A model generated the notes under the pieces. The model made no database searches, had not been told where the DNA came from, and saw only the letters and a program-made list of their open reading frames with translations. A DNA stretch of 43,358 bases, taken from NCBI RefSeq assembly GCF_937934665.1, contig NZ_CALGYW010000042.1, positions 1 to 43,358 of the forward strand. The letters run 5' to 3'. A program made the translations under genes and the position numbers. Positions within the stretch are counted from its first letter, which is position 1, and every line of letters begins with the position of its first letter. This document shows positions 8,438-16,701 of the stretch, piece by piece. This stretch comes from an uncultured Anaerococcus sp. (lineage in GTDB: Bacteria > Bacillota > Clostridia > Tissierellales > Peptoniphilaceae).

Positions 8438-8661
8438 GGATAGCTCCTTAACTATTATTTAAACTTAGTAGTATTAGTAGTAGGTGGTGTATAAATGTGG
8501 ATATCTTTTTAAAAGACTTATATTTCAAGCTTTAGCTATGTTTATAAGTTATGGATAAACTGAGGTATAAATCGCTAGTTTTCCACACTTTGCACATAGG
8601 CTTTAAGCAAATTCTTTTTAAAAAAGTTATTAACATACTTATCCACAGCCTTATACCCAAA
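8438..8661. other. oriC, dnaA-dnaN part with unwinding site
   Basis: Non-coding region between dnaA and dnaN. A perfect DnaA box TTATCCACA lies at 8639-8647 (plus). One-mismatch boxes are at 8579-8587 (TTTTCCACA, plus), 8550-8558 (TTATCCATA, minus) and 8496-8504 (ATATCCACA, minus). The last is followed toward dnaN by a GC-rich patch and a run of DnaA-trio triplets, then AT-rich DNA. This is the layout known for the B. subtilis basal unwinding system. Confidence 0.85.
8466..8504 (-). promoter_or_regulatory. DnaA-trio array plus DnaA box (basal unwinding system)
   Basis: On the plus strand the triplets TAG-TAG-TAT-TAG-TAG-TAG occupy 8466-8483. They are followed by GTGGTG, a short AT stretch and the DnaA box TGTGGATAT at 8496-8504. 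Read on the minus strand this is DnaA box, GC-rich cluster, then 3'-GAT-5' type trios, the order that positions the DnaA filament on single-stranded DNA in Firmicutes. The adjacent AT-rich DNA at about 8440-8465 is the likely melted region and contains the dnaN ribosome binding site. Confidence 0.75.
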
Positions 8662-10041
8662 TCAGTCCCTAATTTCCTTTATTAGGGTTTCTAGTTCAAT
8701 TTTAAAATCTTCATCTTCATCTATAAGATCTGTTATCTTATCTATACCATGGATGACAGTTGTATGATCCCTATCAAAGGCATTGGCTATGGTTACTAAA
8801 GAATCATCTAGGAGTTCTCTAGAAATATACATGGCAATTTGCCTTGGATTTACTATCTCCTTCTTCCTAGACTTACCCTTAAGGTCTGCAAGTTTTACAT
8901 TATATTTATTACAAACAGCCTGTTGGATATCTCCTATGGTTAGCTTTTTTCTCTTGTTTTTGACCCTGGTTCCTACGCCCTTTATGGCATCTTCCATTGA
9001 AACTTCAACCCTACCATCACTTTTGGCATAGGCTATAGCAGTTGAAAGAGCTCCCTCAAGATCTCTTATATTGGTATCAATCTCATGGGCTATGTAGGAT
9101 AATATAGAATTATCAATTATAGCCCCCAAATCTTCTAGCTTTTTTTGAAGAATTGCCACGCGGGTTTCATAGTCTGGTCTTGAAATATCAGCTATGATAC
9201 CATAGTTAAACCTTGATACCAACCTATCTTCTAGGTGTTTTATCTCCCTAGGTGGCTTATCAGAGGTGATTACTATCTGCTTACCTGCATTATAAAGGTC
9301 ATTAAAGGTATGGAAAAACTCCTCCTGGGTAGCTTCTTTGTTGGCTATAAATTGGATATCATCTATAAGAAGGATATCTGCTGAACGGTATTTTTCTCTA
9401 AATTCTTGGTTTTTATTGGTTCTTAAAGCGGCTATCATTTCGTTGGTGAATTTTTCACTAGATAGGTACATAACATAGGCATCATCCCTTGATTCAAGGA
9501 TTTGATGGGCTATAGCTTGGATAAGGTGTGTTTTTCCAAGTCCACTTGATCCATAGATAAAAAGTGGATTATAAACCTTTGATACATCTCCCCTAGAGAT
9601 AGTATCTGCTACAGCCTGGCTAATACTAAGAGCATATTGGTTGGACTTGCCCTGGACAAAGTTATCAAAAATATTAGCCTCTTCTAGCTGAGGTTTTGGA
9701 AAAGATTTTACCTCATCGATTTTCATCTGTCCGTTTTTGTCGTAGTCTTTACCCAAGGTTAAGATTTTTTGGTAGTTGTCACCATCCTTAGCTACCACTT
9801 CTATTTTAAGCTTGCCTCCAATTTTTCCTTCTATACTATTAAGGGCCTGTTGAAGTTTAGGCTTCCAGATACCTTCAAAGATAAAAAGAGTATCTTTTTT
9901 AGGAATTTCCAAATATAAAACTCCATTATAGAGGTTTAGAGGTTTTAAAATATTAATCCATGTATCAAATTGCTGGTCATCAGATACATGCATTTTCATT
10001 TCTTTTTTTAATTCACTCGTAATGAATTCTAGATTTTTCAT
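8662..10041 (-). CDS. dnaA: Chromosomal replication initiator DnaA
   Basis: A 459-residue initiator. Domain I is at the N terminus; domain III has the AAA+ Walker A GSSGLGKT (164-171), the Walker B ILLIDDIQFI and a sensor region (IVITSDKPPREI). Domain IV ends with the DnaA-box binding signature (RQIAMYISRELLDDSLVTIA and DRDHTTVIHG). The usual GGRDHTTV reads FDRDHTTV here. The ATG at 10041 follows AAAGGA. The gene is flanked on both sides by DnaA boxes, so autoregulation is likely. Confidence 0.98.
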   Translation of the reverse strand: MKNLEFITSELKKEMKMHVSDDQQFDTWINILKPLNLYNGVLYLEIPKKDTLFIFEGIWKPKLQQALNSIEGKIGGKLKIEVVAKDGDNYQKILTLGKDYDKNGQMKIDEVKSFPKPQLEEANIFDNFVQGKSNQYALSISQAVADTISRGDVSKVYNPLFIYGSSGLGKTHLIQAIAHQILESRDDAYVMYLSSEKFTNEMIAALRTNKNQEFREKYRSADILLIDDIQFIANKEATQEEFFHTFNDLYNAGKQIVITSDKPPREIKHLEDRLVSRFNYGIIADISRPDYETRVAILQKKLEDLGAIIDNSILSYIAHEIDTNIRDLEGALSTAIAYAKSDGRVEVSMEDAIKGVGTRVKNKRKKLTIGDIQQAVCNKYNVKLADLKGKSRKKEIVNPRQIAMYISRELLDDSLVTIANAFDRDHTTVIHGIDKITDLIDEDEDFKIELETLIKEIRD

Positions 10042-10689
10042 CTAAGCATTCCTTTCTTAAGCCTTATCCACATCAAATTTATCTTGCAATTACAAGCTTT
10101 TTAAGAAAAATATAGACCTTATCCCCAAAATTGGGATAAGTTGTGGATAAGTCTCTTGTTGATAAAATTAGTCTTGATATTTTAGGATTTGTTAGAATAT
10201 AAATCATAAATCACCTAGGATTTATAAGTTTTATCCACAAGGAAAAGTAAAAATTCCTGTAAATCCATAGTTTTACCCCTACTTTTACACATCTAATTTT
10301 ACCATATTCAAGCCATCATTTCAACTTATCCACATTTCCTGGACAAAAACCTTGATAAGTCTAAAAGAGTCAATTAAGAGAGTAAAAAAGTGCTGTTGAT
10401 ATGTGGATAAGTCTGTGTATTTATAAAAGTTTTGTATATAAAAAAATGAAATTTGTCTATTTTAAGGAATTTTATCAGGTACTTAATCAGAAATTTTTAA
10501 AAATATTCACCCTAATTTTTTCTTTATAAGTTGTGGAAAAAGAAAAAGTCCCCAAAGATATCAACAATAAATATTTATACAAAAAACCAACCTAAAAAAG
10601 AATAAAAATACTTAAATAAGGGCAGAAATTTATTCACAGAAAATAAAAAAATAAACTTGCCTAAGCTTAATAAAAAAAGCAAATAAATC
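10042..10689. other. oriC, upstream DnaA-box cluster
   Basis: About 650 non-coding bases between dnaA and the rpmH promoter. Perfect boxes TTATCCACA lie at 10064-10072, 10231-10239 and 10326-10334 (plus) and at 10142-10150 and 10402-10410 (minus). TTATTCACA is at 10630-10638 and a one-mismatch box at 10532-10540 (minus). A pair of box-like sequences forms an inverted repeat at 10118-10140 (TTATCCCCA against TTGGGATAAG). The rest is very AT-rich. With the dnaA-dnaN region this forms a bipartite origin like that of B. subtilis. No gene is seen here. Confidence 0.88.
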
Positions 10690-10718
10690 TTGACAGATGA
10701 GCTTATTTTCAATATAAT
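10690..10718 (+). promoter_or_regulatory. Sigma-A promoter of rpmH operon
   Basis: TTGACA at 10690-10695 and TATAAT at 10713-10718 are separated by exactly 17 bases, a consensus promoter. It drives rpmH and probably rnpA, yidD, yidC and jag. Confidence 0.9.
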
Positions 10719-10751
10719 AGTAAGAGTCAAAATTTATTAGGAGGTGTAAAA

Positions 10752-10886
10752 ATGAAAAGAACCTATCAACCAAATAGAAGAAGAAGAAAAAAAGATCATG
10801 GGTTTAGAAAAAGAATGTCTTCTCCAGGCGGCAGAAGAGTGCTTAAATCTAGAAGAAAGAAAAATAGAAAAAGACTTTCTGCTTAA
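10752..10886 (+). CDS. rpmH: 50S ribosomal protein L34
   Basis: A 44-residue, highly basic ribosomal protein beginning MKRTYQPNRRRRKK with the conserved HGFRKRM segment and ending in RKKNRKRLSA, full length for L34. TAGGAGGTG precedes the ATG at about 8 bases. First gene of the rpmH-rnpA-yidD-yidC-jag group beside oriC. Confidence 0.97.
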   Translation: MKRTYQPNRRRRKKDHGFRKRMSSPGGRRVLKSRRKKNRKRLSA

Positions 10887-10902
10887 TCATCTCAAATAAT
10901 AT

Positions 10903-11253
10903 ATGGAAAAGAGATTAAGTTTAAGGAAAGATAAAGACTTTACTAAAGTCTACAAAAAAAACTTTGCATGCTATAATAGAGATTTCACAGTCCTTGTTAG
11001 AGAAAACGGCCTAGATAGACCGCGATTTGGATTTTCCATATCTAAGAAAATCGGCAAGGCCCACAGTAGAAATCAACTAAAAAGAAAACTTAGAGAGATA
11101 GTAAGGATAAACTATAAAAACTTAAACGGAGTAGATATAGTTATAATCCCCAAAAAACATACCACAGAATTTGACTACCAAAGACTAAAATCCTCTTTAG
11201 GTCATGCCCTAAATCAAGCATTTAGAAAAAAGAAGATATTTTATGCTAAATAA
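10903..11253 (+). CDS. rnpA: Ribonuclease P protein component
   Basis: A 116-residue basic protein partner of RNase P RNA for tRNA 5'-end processing. The RNR signature is visible as KAHSRNQLKRKLREIVR, preceded by FGFSISKKIG. It starts 16 bases after rpmH, and no strong ribosome binding site precedes the ATG, so translation may depend on rpmH. Its end overlaps yidD by 11 bases. Confidence 0.95.
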   Translation: MEKRLSLRKDKDFTKVYKKNFACYNRDFTVLVRENGLDRPRFGFSISKKIGKAHSRNQLKRKLREIVRINYKNLNGVDIVIIPKKHTTEFDYQRLKSSLGHALNQAFRKKKIFYAK

Positions 11254-11458
11254 AGTTTTTATACAATTGATAAGATTTTATCAAAAATTCATTTCTCCAC
11301 AATTAGGCCATGGAAAATGCAAATACTACCCAACTTGTTCCAACTATGCCCTAGAGGCATTTAGGAAATATGGGCCAGTTAAGGCTTTTTTTATGTCTTT
11401 GTGGAGAATTTTACGATGCAATCCATTTTCAAAGGGTGGCTACGACCCAGTAAAATGA
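11243..11458 (+). CDS. yidD: Membrane protein insertion efficiency factor YidD
   Basis: A 71-residue protein with the family core IRFYQKFISPQLGHGKCKYYPTCSNYALEAFRKYGP and the later RCNPFSKGGYDPV. The three conserved cysteines are present (KCKYYPTCSNY and RCNP). YidD is a small membrane-associated factor helping YidC-dependent insertion. It overlaps rnpA and lies 52 bases before yidC. Confidence 0.96.
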   Translation: MLNKVFIQLIRFYQKFISPQLGHGKCKYYPTCSNYALEAFRKYGPVKAFFMSLWRILRCNPFSKGGYDPVK

Positions 11459-11510
11459 GAACTTACCCCAGATAATACCATAGATTAAAATAGATAAAAA
11501 CGGAGAATAT

Positions 11511-12221
11511 ATGTTTAATTTTATAGCAACAATACTCGGTAAGCTAATGAGAGTCATCTATGATTCTCTTGCAAATAACTTTGCCGAACCAGAGTCTATA
11601 AGCTACTATGCTATAGCAATCATAATAATGACCCTGCTTGTAAGTTTAATATCGATACCAGTAACCATATCAACCCAAAAGCAAGCAGAAAAAACCAGAG
11701 CCTTTAAACCAAAAATGGATGAAATCCAAAAGAAATATGGCTACGACCAGCAAGTACTTCAACAAAAGATGCAAGAGCTATACAAAGAAGAAGGAGTAAC
11801 ACCAGGACTTGCAGGATGTCTACCAATGATAATCCAATTATTAGTCCTCTTTGGCCTCTTTAGGATGATGAGAGATACAGGAGTATATGTATTTCCTGAG
11901 GGACTAGAGCACTTAAGAACAGACTTCGCCTGGGTACCAACCCTACTAGAAGCAGATCCACTCTGGTACGGCCTACCACTCCTTACATCCCTATCCCAAC
12001 TATTAACAACACTTTTCTCAATGAAAACAAACCCACAGCAACAACAAGCCATGGGTGGTATGAATACAATGATGCTAGCCATGCCACTGATATTTTTCTT
12101 TACCTTTAGACAACTACCAGCGGGTCTACCACTCTACTACACCCTATCATCAGTATTCAGACTCGTAATAATGGTAGTGATGCACTTAACAATGAAAGGT
12201 AAAAAGGTAGAAGAAAAATGA
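11511..12221 (+). CDS. yidC: Membrane protein insertase YidC/Oxa1 family
   Basis: A 236-residue Gram-positive type YidC with about five hydrophobic segments, including MTLLVSLISIPVTI and LAGCLPMIIQLLVLFGLFRMM. It inserts and folds membrane proteins with or without Sec. The GLAGCLPMIIQ motif and the C-terminal LPAGLPLYYTLSSVF stretch are characteristic. The arginine normally found five residues before the conserved Pro in the first core helix appears to be Ser here. CGGAG precedes the ATG. The stop overlaps the jag start (ATGA). Confidence 0.95.
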   Translation: MFNFIATILGKLMRVIYDSLANNFAEPESISYYAIAIIIMTLLVSLISIPVTISTQKQAEKTRAFKPKMDEIQKKYGYDQQVLQQKMQELYKEEGVTPGLAGCLPMIIQLLVLFGLFRMMRDTGVYVFPEGLEHLRTDFAWVPTLLEADPLWYGLPLLTSLSQLLTTLFSMKTNPQQQQAMGGMNTMMLAMPLIFFFTFRQLPAGLPLYYTLSSVFRLVIMVVMHLTMKGKKVEEK

Positions 12222-13192
12222 AAAAATCTCTAACAAAATCAGCTAAAACAGTAGATGAGGCAGTAAGGCTCGCCCTAGATGAAATAGGTAAAGATAGAAG
12301 CGAAGTCACAGTAGACGTCATAAAAGAAGGAAGCAGCGGATTTTTAGGCCTAATAGGCGGAAAAGACGCTGTAGTAAGAGTATCTTACGACGAAGACATG
12401 GACAGTGTCCTAGAAGAAATCAAAACTGAAATCGAAATAGACTCTATAAGAGAAGTAGAAAAATCCTACGACGTCAAAAAAAGAAGAGAAGAAATAAAAA
12501 GAGAAGAAGGCATCTTAGAAGACGAAGAAGAAAACACCGTCAAGGAAGAAGCAAGAGACCTAGGCCAAACTATAAAAGAGAAATCTTCCGAAGTTGAAGA
12601 ATTTATAGAAGAAAAAAGCGAAGAAATCTTTGAAGATGAGGATAAAGATCAAGAAGCTACTCTAGCAGAAGAAAATCAAGAAGATGAAGCAAGAGAAAAA
12701 AGAGATTACGCCCTATCAAAGAAACGATCAAACATAGACAACTACTACAAGGCCAAAGAACTTTTAGAAGAAATCCTAAAAGCTATGCACTTTGAAAACG
12801 TAAGCGTAATAGGAAACCTAGAAGGATCAATCATAAAACTAGAAGCCAAAGTCGAAGAAAAAGACACAGGCATCGCCATAGGAAAAGGTGGATCTACCCT
12901 AGATGCAATCGAATTTATCATAAGAAAAGCAATCGACTCAAGAGCTAACAACCTAAGAGTCAACATAGATATAAACAACTACAAAAGACGTAGAGACGAA
13001 AAAATCGCAAGACTAGCAAGAGACACAGCCCAAAAAGTAGCCCAAAGCGGCAAATCATGGAACCTAAGATACATGAACTCCTACGAAAGACGCCTAGCCC
13101 ACGAAGAAATCGCAAAACACAGAAACGTCTCAAGCCATTCAGAAGGCCGTGAACCACAAAGATATGTAGTAGTAGACTACGTTGAAGAATAA
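12218..13192 (+). CDS. jag: RNA-binding protein Jag/KhpB
   Basis: A 324-residue protein with a Jag-N domain (residues 1-57, including GSSGFLGLIGGKDAVV), a long glutamate-rich linker (about 60-170), a KH domain (about 177-250, with the GKGG loop) and a C-terminal R3H domain (RRLAHEEIAKHRNV). KhpB binds RNA together with KhpA and influences cell division and envelope synthesis in related species. The linker is long and probably disordered. It is translationally coupled to yidC by an ATGA overlap and followed by a terminator. Confidence 0.94.
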   Translation: MKKSLTKSAKTVDEAVRLALDEIGKDRSEVTVDVIKEGSSGFLGLIGGKDAVVRVSYDEDMDSVLEEIKTEIEIDSIREVEKSYDVKKRREEIKREEGILEDEEENTVKEEARDLGQTIKEKSSEVEEFIEEKSEEIFEDEDKDQEATLAEENQEDEAREKRDYALSKKRSNIDNYYKAKELLEEILKAMHFENVSVIGNLEGSIIKLEAKVEEKDTGIAIGKGGSTLDAIEFIIRKAIDSRANNLRVNIDINNYKRRRDEKIARLARDTAQKVAQSGKSWNLRYMNSYERRLAHEEIAKHRNVSSHSEGREPQRYVVVDYVEE

Positions 13193-13200
13193 ATACAAAG

Positions 13201-13227
13201 GAGTATCCGAAAGGGTGCTCTTTTTTT
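13201..13227 (+). terminator. Terminator after jag
   Basis: An 8-bp stem with two G-T pairs and a GAAA loop (13201-13220) is followed by seven T. It ends the rpmH-jag transcript and marks the left border of the accessory block. Confidence 0.8.
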
Positions 13228-13307
13228 ATGGGAAAAGTTCATAGGAGGATCTTTATTAAGCGAAAGAGTAAAGTAACTTATAACATCATTAAATAGAAAG
13301 GGTGCCT

Positions 13308-14258
13308 ATGAGTGAACGAGCAAAAGAGAATTTAGCCAAACCATTTTTAAAATGGGCTGGTGGGAAAAGTCAATTATTATATGAAATAAGAAAATATTAT
13401 CCATTTAATGATACGATCAATAAATACTGCGAACCCTTTGTTGGAGCGGGCGCAGTTCTATTTGATGTCATCAATAATTTTGGTTTAAAAGAAGTCTATA
13501 TTAGCGATATAAATAAAGAAGCCATGAATTTATACAAGGTAATTAGAGATGATGTAGATATTCTAATCGAAATATTAGATGGTTTTCAGAAAGAATATCA
13601 AGGATTAAACCATGAACAAAGAAAAATTATTTATTATAGAAATAGAGAAGAATTCAACTTACTAAAACTTTCAAAAAACTCTAATAGTTTAAGAAAAGCA
13701 GCTTTATTTATATTTTTAAATAAAACTGGATTTAATGGTCTTTACAGAGAAAATATGAGTGGAGAATTCAATGTCCCTATAGGCTCATATAAAAATCCTA
13801 AAATATTAGATAAAGAAAATCTAATAAATGTAAATAAAAAACTTCAAAATGTTCAAATAGTTCACGGTGACTACAAAGAATCTAAAAGCTTTATAGATGC
13901 CAATACATTTGTATATTTTGATCCGCCATATAGACCCATAAAACCAACATCAAATTTCACTGCCTACACAAAAGGCAGCTTTAATGATGATAATCAAAGA
14001 GAATTGGCTGATTTTTTCAAAGAGATGGATCAGAAATCTGCTCACTTACTACTTAGCAATTCAGAACCAAAAAATTATGATCCAGATGATTCTTTTTTTG
14101 ATGATTTATATGATGGTTTTAATATAAATAGAGTTGTAGCAAAAAGATTTATAAATTCAGACAAGAATAACAGAGGTTTCGTATACGAACTTTTAATAAA
14201 CAACTTTAAGGAGGATGAAGGTGAGAGATTTCAACAAATGGCTTTTAACATTCACTAA
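13308..14258 (+). CDS. dpnM: DpnII-type adenine methyltransferase (GATC)
   Basis: A roughly 316-residue Dam-like N6-adenine methyltransferase of the D12 class. It shows FLKWAGGKSQLL near the N terminus, the SAM-binding EPFVGAGAVLFD, the NKTGFNGLYREN segment and the catalytic motif VYFDPPYRP. It is expected to methylate GATC and protect host DNA from the neighbouring endonuclease. The ATG at 13308 is preferred over a GTG at 13302 because GAAAGG lies at the right distance. The 3' end overlaps the endonuclease gene. AT content appears higher than in the flanking core genes, consistent with acquisition by transfer. Confidence 0.93.
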   Translation: MSERAKENLAKPFLKWAGGKSQLLYEIRKYYPFNDTINKYCEPFVGAGAVLFDVINNFGLKEVYISDINKEAMNLYKVIRDDVDILIEILDGFQKEYQGLNHEQRKIIYYRNREEFNLLKLSKNSNSLRKAALFIFLNKTGFNGLYRENMSGEFNVPIGSYKNPKILDKENLINVNKKLQNVQIVHGDYKESKSFIDANTFVYFDPPYRPIKPTSNFTAYTKGSFNDDNQRELADFFKEMDQKSAHLLLSNSEPKNYDPDDSFFDDLYDGFNINRVVAKRFINSDKNNRGFVYELLINNFKEDEGERFQQMAFNIH

Positions 14259-15078
14259 TTTCTTGAGAACATATGAATATTATGTAGATTTTGACAAAGT
14301 ATATAGAAATGCAAATAAATATAAAGTAGAGCTTAATATATTAAACTCACTTATAGGTTCTGAAAACATAGAAAAAGATTTCTATAACATAATAAAAAAA
14401 TATCCAGAATGTCTAAAAGCTATACCACTTCTATTAGCTGTAAGAACAATAGAAATCCATGCTTTTGATGATAATGGTGATTTCATTTATTCTTTTGATG
14501 AAGTAAATCAAAGTCCCGAACAATATATGTATTTTATGAAAGAAACAGGATTATTTGATTTGATGGAAAACAAAATCACTAGCAATTTATTTGATTACGC
14601 TATTGGAGTCGAAACTGGTCTTGACTCCAATGCTAGGAAAAACAGAGGTGGTCATATAATGGAAGATCTAGTTGAAGATTTTATCATAGATGCGGGATTT
14701 GTTAAAGATAAAAATTATTTCAAAGAGATCTATGCCAAGAATGTAGAAGAAAAGTGGGATATAAACCTAGGCTCAATAGTTAATAAAGGAAAATCTAGTA
14801 AAAGATTTGATTATGTAATAAAAACTGATAAAAATATTTATGCTATTGAAACAAACTTCTACAACAGCGGCGGTTCAAAACTAAATGAAACCGCAAGAAG
14901 TTATAAAAATTTAGCTTTAGAAGCTGAAAATATAGATGGATTTAAGTTTGTTTGGATAACTGACGGATTTGGATGGAAATCCGCAAGAAGAAATCTTCAA
15001 GAAACTTTTGAATGTATGGATTTAATCTTTAATATAAATGATTTAAAAAATGGTAAACTAAAAGAGGTAATTATATAG
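14221..15078 (+). CDS. dpnB: Type II restriction endonuclease DpnII family (GATC)
   Basis: A roughly 285-residue endonuclease similar along its length to R.DpnII as I recall it: a similar N terminus, NILNSLIGSENI, FDYAIGVETGLDSNARKNR, then KRFDYVIK and YAIETNFYNSGGSKLNETA. The Asp of FDYV and the ExN of AIETN are probably part of a PD-(D/E)xK-like active site. It cleaves unmethylated GATC. GTG at 14221 is chosen as start because AAGGAGG sits six bases upstream; the in-frame ATG at 14215 abuts that site directly. It overlaps the methyltransferase gene by 38 bases. Confidence 0.93.
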   Translation: MRDFNKWLLTFTNFLRTYEYYVDFDKVYRNANKYKVELNILNSLIGSENIEKDFYNIIKKYPECLKAIPLLLAVRTIEIHAFDDNGDFIYSFDEVNQSPEQYMYFMKETGLFDLMENKITSNLFDYAIGVETGLDSNARKNRGGHIMEDLVEDFIIDAGFVKDKNYFKEIYAKNVEEKWDINLGSIVNKGKSSKRFDYVIKTDKNIYAIETNFYNSGGSKLNETARSYKNLALEAENIDGFKFVWITDGFGWKSARRNLQETFECMDLIFNINDLKNGKLKEVII

Positions 15079-15825
15079 ATGGCTAAAATAAAAAAATGGG
15101 AACCAGATGATTTTGAATTGGAAATGACTACTCATTGGTCTTTTCCTAAAAGAGGAAACTGGGCAACTCATGATGCGAAATGGAGAGGAAATTGGTCACC
15201 ATATATACCTAGAAATATTCTTTTGAGATATTCAGAGGAAGATGATTTAGTTTTAGATCAGTTTGCTGGAGGAGGTACAACTTTAGTTGAAGCTAAGCTA
15301 TTAAACCGAAATATAATTGGTGTTGATGTCAATGATGTAGCCTTAAATAGGTGCAAAGAAAAAATAGATTTTAATTTGAACGATAGACCTATGGGTAAGG
15401 TTAAACTTGTAAAGGGTGATGCTAGAAACTTAGACTTTCTAAAAGATGAAAGTATTGACCTAGTATGTACTCATCCTCCTTATGCAGACATAATAAAATA
15501 TTCAGATGATATTGAAGAAGATTTGTCACTTTTAAAGATAAATGATTTTCTAAAAGAGATGGAAAAAGTTGCTGCTGAATCTTATAGGGTACTTAAAAAA
15601 GATAAATTTTGTGCTATTTTAATGGGTGATACAAGAAAAAACAAACATATGGTTCATTTAGGGTTTGATGTTTTAAAAGTTTTTGAAAATGAAGGTTTTA
15701 AGTTAAAAGAACTTATAATTAAAGAACAACACAATACAAGGGCAACAGGGTTTTGGAAACAAAGAAGCGTAGATTATAATTTCCTATTAATAGCCCATGA
15801 ATATTTATTTATATTAAGAAAATAA
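15079..15825 (+). CDS. Second DNA methyltransferase, not DpnA-like
   Basis: A 248-residue SAM-dependent DNA methyltransferase of the N4-cytosine/N6-adenine type. The SAM-binding motif (DQFAGGGTTLVEA, residues 60-72) comes before the catalytic motif THPPYADIIKYS (131-142). An aromatic N-terminal part (HWSFPKRGNWATHDAKW) precedes them. In classical DpnII systems the second enzyme (DpnA) has the opposite motif order, with DPPY first, so this is a different type filling that place. The ATG directly follows the endonuclease stop, so the three genes form one operon. The target sequence cannot be read from the protein. Confidence 0.85.
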   Translation: MAKIKKWEPDDFELEMTTHWSFPKRGNWATHDAKWRGNWSPYIPRNILLRYSEEDDLVLDQFAGGGTTLVEAKLLNRNIIGVDVNDVALNRCKEKIDFNLNDRPMGKVKLVKGDARNLDFLKDESIDLVCTHPPYADIIKYSDDIEEDLSLLKINDFLKEMEKVAAESYRVLKKDKFCAILMGDTRKNKHMVHLGFDVLKVFENEGFKLKELIIKEQHNTRATGFWKQRSVDYNFLLIAHEYLFILRK

Positions 15826-15858
15826 AATAAAGGGGTTGTTTCAAAAGTCCAAACATAG

Positions 15859-15908
15859 AAAAAGGTGATGTTGTAAAATAGGTAAATCTATTTTGCCATC
15901 ACCTTTTT
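15859..15908. terminator. Bidirectional terminator between RM operon and mgtC
   Basis: A perfect 12-bp outer stem (15859-15870 with 15897-15908) has a 7-bp inner stem (15875-15881 with 15888-15894). The outer arms are A-rich and T-rich, so it can end transcripts from both sides: the plus-strand RM operon and the minus-strand mgtC. Confidence 0.8.
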
Positions 15909-15943
15909 AAGTTTTATCCTCATAGAGATTATATTATAATTTT

Positions 15944-16597
15944 CTAGAATATATCAAACTTCTCCACGTGGAGGTCGTTTTCTAGAAAGGATACGAAGTG
16001 GGCTAGTTCTTCTTGGTCTTTGGGGAAGATTTGGAAGTTTAGGATAAATTTCTCGTCTTTAAATCTAAGGTTGTAGCCTTTTTTGTGGAGGCTATTTTCG
16101 TCTATGTAGTTATCGATTTTGCCTATTATATTTGAGTTTCTTGATTCTATAAGGGCTGTGTATTGGGAGTGTCTTTGGAAGATTTCCCCTGGGAACATAT
16201 AGGATTGAAAGAAAACTATGAAGGCTGTGGCAACTATACCTATAAAATACATCCCAGATCCAAAGGCCATGCCTATTATGGATGTAGTCCAAATGCCAGC
16301 TGCAGTGGTTAGGCCTGTTACTCCGTAGTTTTTTACAAAGATTACTCCTGCACCCAAAAATCCTACTCCTGACACAATCTGGGCTGCTACTCTTGCTGCA
16401 TCGAAATTATCTACATCATAAAATCCATATTTCGAGATAATCATTGCAAGGCTTGCCCCAAGACAGACTAGGGTGTGGGTCCTTGTACCAGCTGATTTGT
16501 TTTTATTTTCTCTCTCAGATCCTATTATAAAACCTGCCAATACTGACAGGCTTACCCTTAATAAAAGATACAGGTTAAAGATATCAAAATTTCCCAA
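15944..16597 (-). CDS. MgtC/SapB family membrane protein
   Basis: A 217-residue membrane protein. The N-terminal part shows the MgtC signature: LLLRVSLSVLAGFIIGSERE, then SAGTRTHTLVCLGASLAMII, and QIVSGVGFLGAGVIF with GVTGLTTAAGIWTTSIIGMA. The last 70 or so residues form a soluble domain. Family members are linked to growth under low magnesium and to membrane potential; the specific role here is unknown. The start is TTG at 16597, four bases after AGGAGGG. It has its own promoter and terminator. Confidence 0.88.
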   Translation of the reverse strand: MGNFDIFNLYLLLRVSLSVLAGFIIGSERENKNKSAGTRTHTLVCLGASLAMIISKYGFYDVDNFDAARVAAQIVSGVGFLGAGVIFVKNYGVTGLTTAAGIWTTSIIGMAFGSGMYFIGIVATAFIVFFQSYMFPGEIFQRHSQYTALIESRNSNIIGKIDNYIDENSLHKKGYNLRFKDEKFILNFQIFPKDQEELAHFVSFLENDLHVEKFDIF

Positions 16598-16623
16598 AAC
16601 ACCCTCCTAGTTTTATTTTTTTA

Positions 16624-16652
16624 ATTATATATTATAATAAAATTTATGTCAA
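16624..16652 (-). promoter_or_regulatory. Sigma-A promoter of the mgtC-family gene
   Basis: On the minus strand TTGACA (16652-16647) and TATAAT (16629-16624) are separated by 17 bases, upstream of the TTG start at 16597. Confidence 0.8.
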
Positions 16653-16674
16653 AAGATGAGTATTTTGCCAAAGC

Positions 16675-16700
16675 AAAAAGCCCCTTGGCGGGGCTTAGTT
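16675..16700 (-). terminator. Terminator of the Na/Pi cotransporter gene
   Basis: A 7-bp stem AAGCCCC/GGGGCTT (16678-16684 with 16690-16696) is followed by T on the minus strand. It overlaps the 3' flank of the transporter gene. Confidence 0.75.
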
Positions 16701-16701
16701 T

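Noticed and set aside
7992..8462. Plus-strand reading frame across dnaN start
   Set aside because: Shadow of dnaN; low-complexity Ser/Leu composition and it crosses the origin unwinding site.
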